Assembly (NCBI GenBank): GCA_963966185.1
Contig: CAWZYM010000331.1
Location: 1,507,001-1,571,000 of the forward strand
Source: Rhabditoides inermis
Lineage: Eukaryota > Nematoda > Chromadorea > Rhabditida > Rhabditidae
Direction of reading: 5' to 3'
Length of the DNA stretch: 64,000 nt
Shown here one piece after another: positions 59,856 to 64,000 of this stretch (position 1 is its first letter; each line of letters starts with the position of its first letter). A program made the position numbers and the translations under genes. The notes beneath the pieces are model-generated. The model worked only from the letters and a program-made list of their open reading frames with translations, had not been told where the DNA came from and ran no database searches.

Positions 59856-59868
59856 AATAAAATTTATT
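59856..59868. terminator. Overlapping poly(A) signals of the convergent Harbinger genes
   Basis: AATAAAATTTATT: AATAAA on plus (59856-59861) lies 181 bases after the MADF stop, and AATAAA on minus (59868-59863) lies 19 bases after the transposase stop. The sequence is a near-palindrome serving both directions. Confidence 0.7.
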
Positions 59869-59886
59869 CAACAACATGTAATGTGT

Positions 59887-61124
59887 TCAGTTGACATTAT
59901 CACGCTCTGAGAAGAAGTGGCGAAGTCGGTCTCGATAAATCTTCCCTGTCTGTGTGTGGCCAGGTCTGCCAGGTGCGGGGTTGATCTGACGGGGAACAAC
60001 AAGAGGAGGGAAGCGCGTGAGCACAGTCTGTCTATCGCACGACTCGATGAGGCAGTTGTGAAGAGCCTGAAATTGACAAAAATTACCAATGTAAACATCG
60101 AAATCAAATGTGAACTAACCATTGCTGACAGGATGAGTGTGATGGCGTAGTCTGGTTGTAAGGTCATTGTCTGCCCGAGTTGACGAAAACGGGATACGAG
60201 GATTCCGAAAGAGTCTTCGACTGCCTGTCGTGCGCGAGAGAAGCAGGCATTGAAATGACAAGATTTGCGGTTTGAAGCGGAGTCGGCCTGAGAATATGGG
60301 CGCATCATGTGTGGCTTGAGAGCGAATCCTGAGTCTGCTGCAACGTGAAACGGGACGATCCCGGAGTTTCCGAGAGGAGCTGCTGGTGGGAATAGGTTTC
60401 TTGAGGCTGCTTCGATAGCGGTCCTGACTTGACTCTTGAGGTAGATGCCTGCATCACTGCCTCGTCCCGGCGCTCCAAGATCGAACAATATGAATCTGTA
60501 TGACGAGTCCACAACAGCCAGTAACACAATACTATAGTAGTTCTTGTAGTTATAGTAAGTACTGCCAGAGTTGGGAGGACGGATGAGTGCGAAATGTTTT
60601 CCGTCGACGGCGGCAACGCATCGCGGGTGTTGCCAATTATGCAGGAATCCAGACGCGCTGTCGGCTAGAGACTGAGCAGTGATGGGCTTGAATGCAATAG
60701 AAGAAATGTTCGTGATTATGGCAACGGCAACTTCGTGCACGATTCCAACGACAGTGGAAGTTCCGCAGCAATACTGATGAGCTACTTGACGGAATGATGT
60801 TGCGAACCCAGTGAAGGTACAGTATATGGCAAGGCGGTGGCGAGCAGATATGGGAGCACGATGCGTCAGTGGATGAGAAAGGGAAGGAGCAAGTAGCGAC
60901 AGCAGATCCTCAAACTCGGAGATGGTGAATCGAGTGTACTCCAGAAAGTCGGCAGGCGAGCGAGAGAGCATGTACTCATCGAAAACGCGGAATCGTGTGT
61001 CTAGGAAGGGCACATGGGGATCGCGAACATACAGTCGGGTCGACAGTTGAGCAGTCACATTCAGCAGCATACAATAGACATCCAGAAGTACACGCAGTAT
61101 GTGATTTCGATCTGGCGGCCGCAT
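59887..61124 (-). CDS. PIF/Harbinger DDE transposase (HARBI1-like)
   Basis: Cuts and joins transposon ends with a DDE nuclease (DDE_Tnp_4 family). Two exons, 61124-60120 and 60066-59887, joined over a 53-base intron (GTTAGT to TTTCAG); 1185 nt, 394 aa. The start was chosen at MRPPDRNHILRVL: the frame is open for a further 67 codons upstream, but that part runs into the terminal repeat region. Visible motifs are the first Asp in CVAAVDGKHFALIRPPNSGS, the second in FDLGAPGRGSDAGIY, then VAADSGFALKPHMMRPY, and the Glu in ARQAVEDSFGILVSRFR. All three catalytic residues are present, with typical HARBI1 surroundings (SFRQVAHQYCCGTSTVV upstream, ALHNCLIES downstream). No stop or frameshift is seen, so it may be active. 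Confidence 0.93.
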
Positions 61125-61415
61125 CTTAAAATAAAAATCAAAAATATCGATAAAATAAACAAAAAAACAACAACAAATACTACAAATCAAAACAGATGTT
61201 GAACTTGGAGTGAATGAAACGCTCATAATCCAGCGTTCATCGAAGTTGAATCTCGATGAACGCAGACGCCGGGTACGAAACGCAAACGCAAACGCGACAA
61301 AAACGCGCGCGTTTGGTCTGAACACATCGCGCGTTTGCGTTCGCGTTTCATTCCCGAGCGGCGTTTTGTGAAACGCTCGCGTTTCAATTTTGGTCGTGCG
61401 TTTGGTTCTGCGTTC

Positions 61416-61441
61416 GCGTTTGCGTTTAGTCTGGACGGGCC
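61416..61441. repeat. Right terminal inverted repeat of the Harbinger element
   Basis: Perfect reverse complement of the left 26 bases. Confidence 0.92.
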
Positions 61442-62767
61442 TTATGCTTTCTCACCACAGACACCAGGCATAGTGTACGCACAAAAGAGCTCGTCTGCGC
61501 GCTCTCATTCCGGCGCGCTCTCTAGCTGTTCTTTGACCCGCGTCATTGCCGTTGGCCAAGAGATTAGGTAGGCATTGTTGGATTGGATTGGCATGAGAGA
61601 GAGGGGGGGTTCGTTCCTTCTTCTTCTTTCTTCGATCTCTCTCTCTCTCTGTCACTCAATTCAATCGCGTCGTTGCCGGGGCCGTCTAATAGCTTTTCTA
61701 ATGAGCTTCATTCTGCTGACTCCTACTAGCGATGACTGCGTTCCAGGCTATTTTTTTATCTCTCTCACGGACTCCATTGGCCAAATACGGAGCGACTGTT
61801 CTGCTGTACTTTTAGGGTTTCTTCTGTTTCTTTTGCATAATTCATCCCAGCTACTCCTCATTCCATCTCCCATTTGCCTCCCTGTCATTCCAATTACCGA
61901 CTTCTCTGTTCGATGTTATGTACTTCATCCGGATATTCGTCAACAGGAATGTTCGGACGGAAAGATTGAAAAAAAGCGCTTTTTCTAATCTCGTATGCAC
62001 TGCCTGGGAGTGAACGTGTGTTACGGAAAGCGCATACGAATATGATGTGATGAAATTCACACATTTCCCATAATTATACGCAATTCAAGAAACTCCCATA
62101 AGCTCGTTATTGCGTCTCATACGAGAGTGATATGTGAGCATCGGAAAGATATTGAAAAATGTTTAATCAATCTCTGATAAACATGGTTCCGCTTTACCCC
62201 CGAAAAGCACATATCATACATTTTATTAGCTAGCCAAAGATCCTGGTACGAAGGGATAATTACTGTGTGTTTTCGCTTTCATAAATAAGGCATTACAAAT
62301 CACAAGCGCTAATGTCACAGACAACGTTAATAAATAGTTGGTCTTTCGATACACCTATTATTACCAGCCGTTACACAAAATTGTATTGCCAGTCACCTTT
62401 TCACCTGCTCGCTGATTAGTCACTCGCATTTCGCAGTTGCGATACTGTTTTGTTGTGTACTCGATTACGACGTCTGCTTAGTCACCAGGCAATTTGCGTA
62501 AATTACAATAATTTATGTATGTCAATTCAAATCCCGCTTCGATTCGACACGTGTGACTACCGTAACTAGTCGTAATCTGCACGTTTCAATGCATGAAGAG
62601 AGTTTTGCTAATAGCTAATCCTTAGTCATATCTCCGCGAATATAGGGATGAGAACAATGTTCAGACAGAGAGAAGAGGGGTGGTGGAAATACAATCATAA
62701 TGATGTTGAACGTTGGTTGTTGCAGAGAGAGAGAGAGCAGCTGAGTCGATTATAGTTTGAGAGGGAG

Positions 62768-62771
62768 AGAA

Positions 62772-62830
<59 letters not shown>
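62768..62830. repeat. (GA)n microsatellite
   Basis: GA dinucleotides with rare AAA interruptions. Confidence 0.93.
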
Positions 62831-62831
<1 letters not shown>

Positions 62832-62952
62832 GAAGCGCATTGTGTGTGATGGCTATTATGAAATGGTTTGTCGCATGCGCACGTTTTCCCGATGTAATTC
62901 GTTGTGTGTGGACATGGCAGTTCAGAGAGAGCGCGCCCGCGTTTATTGGAGT

Positions 62953-62998
<46 letters not shown>
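62953..62998. repeat. (CT)n microsatellite
   Basis: About 23 CT dinucleotides, followed by degenerate CT-rich sequence to 63021. Confidence 0.95.
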
Positions 62999-64000
62999 AC
63001 TATCTCCTCTATCTCTCTGCAGAGAGACGGCAAAGGGTCGCATTTATATATACACTCACTCACTCAGTCTTTCTATCCCGCTCTCCCCCTGTCTCTATAT
63101 ATATGCCCCGTAATTGCATTTTCCATTAGTAGTCGAGATTTATTTCGTTTCAGAGTGCTCTCTCTTCTCTCACTTTCTCTTCTCTCTAGCCGGAAACCAT
63201 CCACTTATGTACTCACATGATTGAATTTCGCGTTTTGATTGCGTCATATATAATTTCTATATTAAATTAAATGCAAGATCGCAACATGTCTGATCTTTTA
63301 GTAATGCTACAATGTATAACTGTGGGTGAGCATCTATAAATTGTGGGGTTCTAAACGCTAAACCCGCCACAACAGCCGTTTTTTTGTAAATCTACGTAAT
63401 TGGCGGTTGTAGACGGTGTTCGCACATCCCCCCTCTCTCTCTCCCTCTTCCTCCCTCTCTCTCAATCGCATTCCAATTATCGGTACACTTTTTAGTGTGT
63501 GGGAACGAGCCTCAAATTCCTCAATCCCTTCTGCGCTCAATCGCTTCAATTAGGCTGTTGTGTATGACACAATCTGCTTGTCCGCTCGAATTTTCCCTTT
63601 TTCCTCCTTCTTCTTTTCGCAGTCCGCTTGTGTGCCTAATTGCGTCTCTCGCCGCCGCCTATATAGCCGTTCGCAATTAGCATGCGAAACGGACGAGGAA
63701 AATAACACACACACGTATAATGTGTGTGTGGGTCTTTGAGTGAGCACGCGACAGTATTATAATAGATACACATTTCTGTCTCTTTGTCTCTGTCTCTCTT
63801 TCTCTCTGTCTCTCTTTCTGTCTCTCTCTCTTTCTCCGATTATAGGTGAAATTGCGGAACTACTGTAAACACATATGCGATTATGCTGTATGCCATTAAT
63901 ACACTGGCGGTTTGTAGAGACTGTTGATCCGATTGCGTTTCTACAAAACAGTAGTGGGGATCTATGATTTTTGCTTGTGTTGACACTCTGATCTCTCTCT

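Larger units (their letters stand above)
58200..61441. mobile_element. Complete PIF/Harbinger DNA transposon, 3.24 kb
   Basis: Bounded by perfect 26-bp terminal inverted repeats starting GGCCCGTCCAGAC and ending GTCTGGACGGGCC. Beyond the repeats the ends are rich in ACGC/GCGT words (GCGTTCGCGTTT, AACGCGAACGC) that could bind transposase. Two convergent genes fill the interior: a MADF-type protein on plus and a DDE transposase on minus, the standard two-gene Harbinger arrangement. The flanks are CTCAT on the left and TTATG on the right, so the usual 3-bp target duplication is not evident. Confidence 0.92.
61442..64000. other. Unassigned sequence with microsatellites
   Basis: No gene recognised on either strand. 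Contains (GA)n at about 62768-62830, (CT)n at 62953-62998 and CT-rich runs near 63425-63462 and 63774-63836, plus a short (CA/TG)n palindrome (ACACACACACG, then TGTGTGTGTG) at 63707-63731. The longest open frames are Ser/Leu-rich translations of the CT tracts. Confidence 0.5.

Noticed and set aside
33300..64000. tRNA or other classical RNA genes
   Set aside because: Scanned by eye for B-box-like GGTTCGANTCC with a matching A box and for a spliced-leader RNA; nothing convincing. A covariance-model search would be decisive.

Overview
The window is eukaryotic: multi-exon genes with GT-AG introns, LINE and Harbinger transposons, long satellites and GA/CT microsatellites. Four things suggest a nematode. 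Introns are short, with TTTCAG/TTGCAG acceptors. An acceptor-like AG lies 1-33 bases before the start codon of all four recognised housekeeping genes, as expected for spliced-leader trans-splicing. LSM4 and PEX13 sit head-to-tail with no AATAAA between them, like an operon. The C-rich third codon positions resemble diplogastrids such as Pristionchus. The genus is a guess; the phylum is likely.

Layout. 1-2444 is a 153-bp satellite organised as 306-bp dimers. 2445-9160 is a minisatellite of the 9-mer CCACAATTA. 9161-33180 is a composite satellite: about 59 copies of a roughly 270-bp unit with a GC-rich foldback core, separated by variable runs of the 8-mer CCCAGCAA and interrupted by two more 9-mer blocks. 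Higher-order copies of about 2.6, 1.9 and 1.4 kb can be seen. Long open frames here are a property of the repeats, not genes.

33907-41931 (minus) is PPWD1, a spliceosome-associated WD40-cyclophilin that I could reconstruct as 19 in-frame exons (655 aa); its 2.2-kb intron carries a dead LINE with a second LINE piece inside it. LSM4 (42282-43281, plus) diverges from it and is followed by PEX13 (43796-46693, ten exons). 47283-50160 holds a tandem duplication of a small secreted Cys-rich protein gene: the first copy is truncated, the second intact, and a LINE remnant lies between. 51968-54875 is SLBP, the histone mRNA stem-loop binding protein, preceded by a duplicated 244-bp upstream segment and an E2F-like site. 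Two of its exons are each one base short. 54876-58199 has no recognisable gene but contains a nearly perfect 102-bp inverted repeat. 58200-61441 is a complete PIF/Harbinger element with perfect 26-bp ends, an apparently intact two-exon DDE transposase and a frame-broken MADF partner gene. 61442-64000 shows only microsatellites and unassigned sequence.

PPWD1 and LSM4 (splicing) and SLBP (histone mRNA processing) all act in RNA metabolism; PEX13 imports peroxisomal matrix proteins. All exon structures were read by eye and need transcript support.
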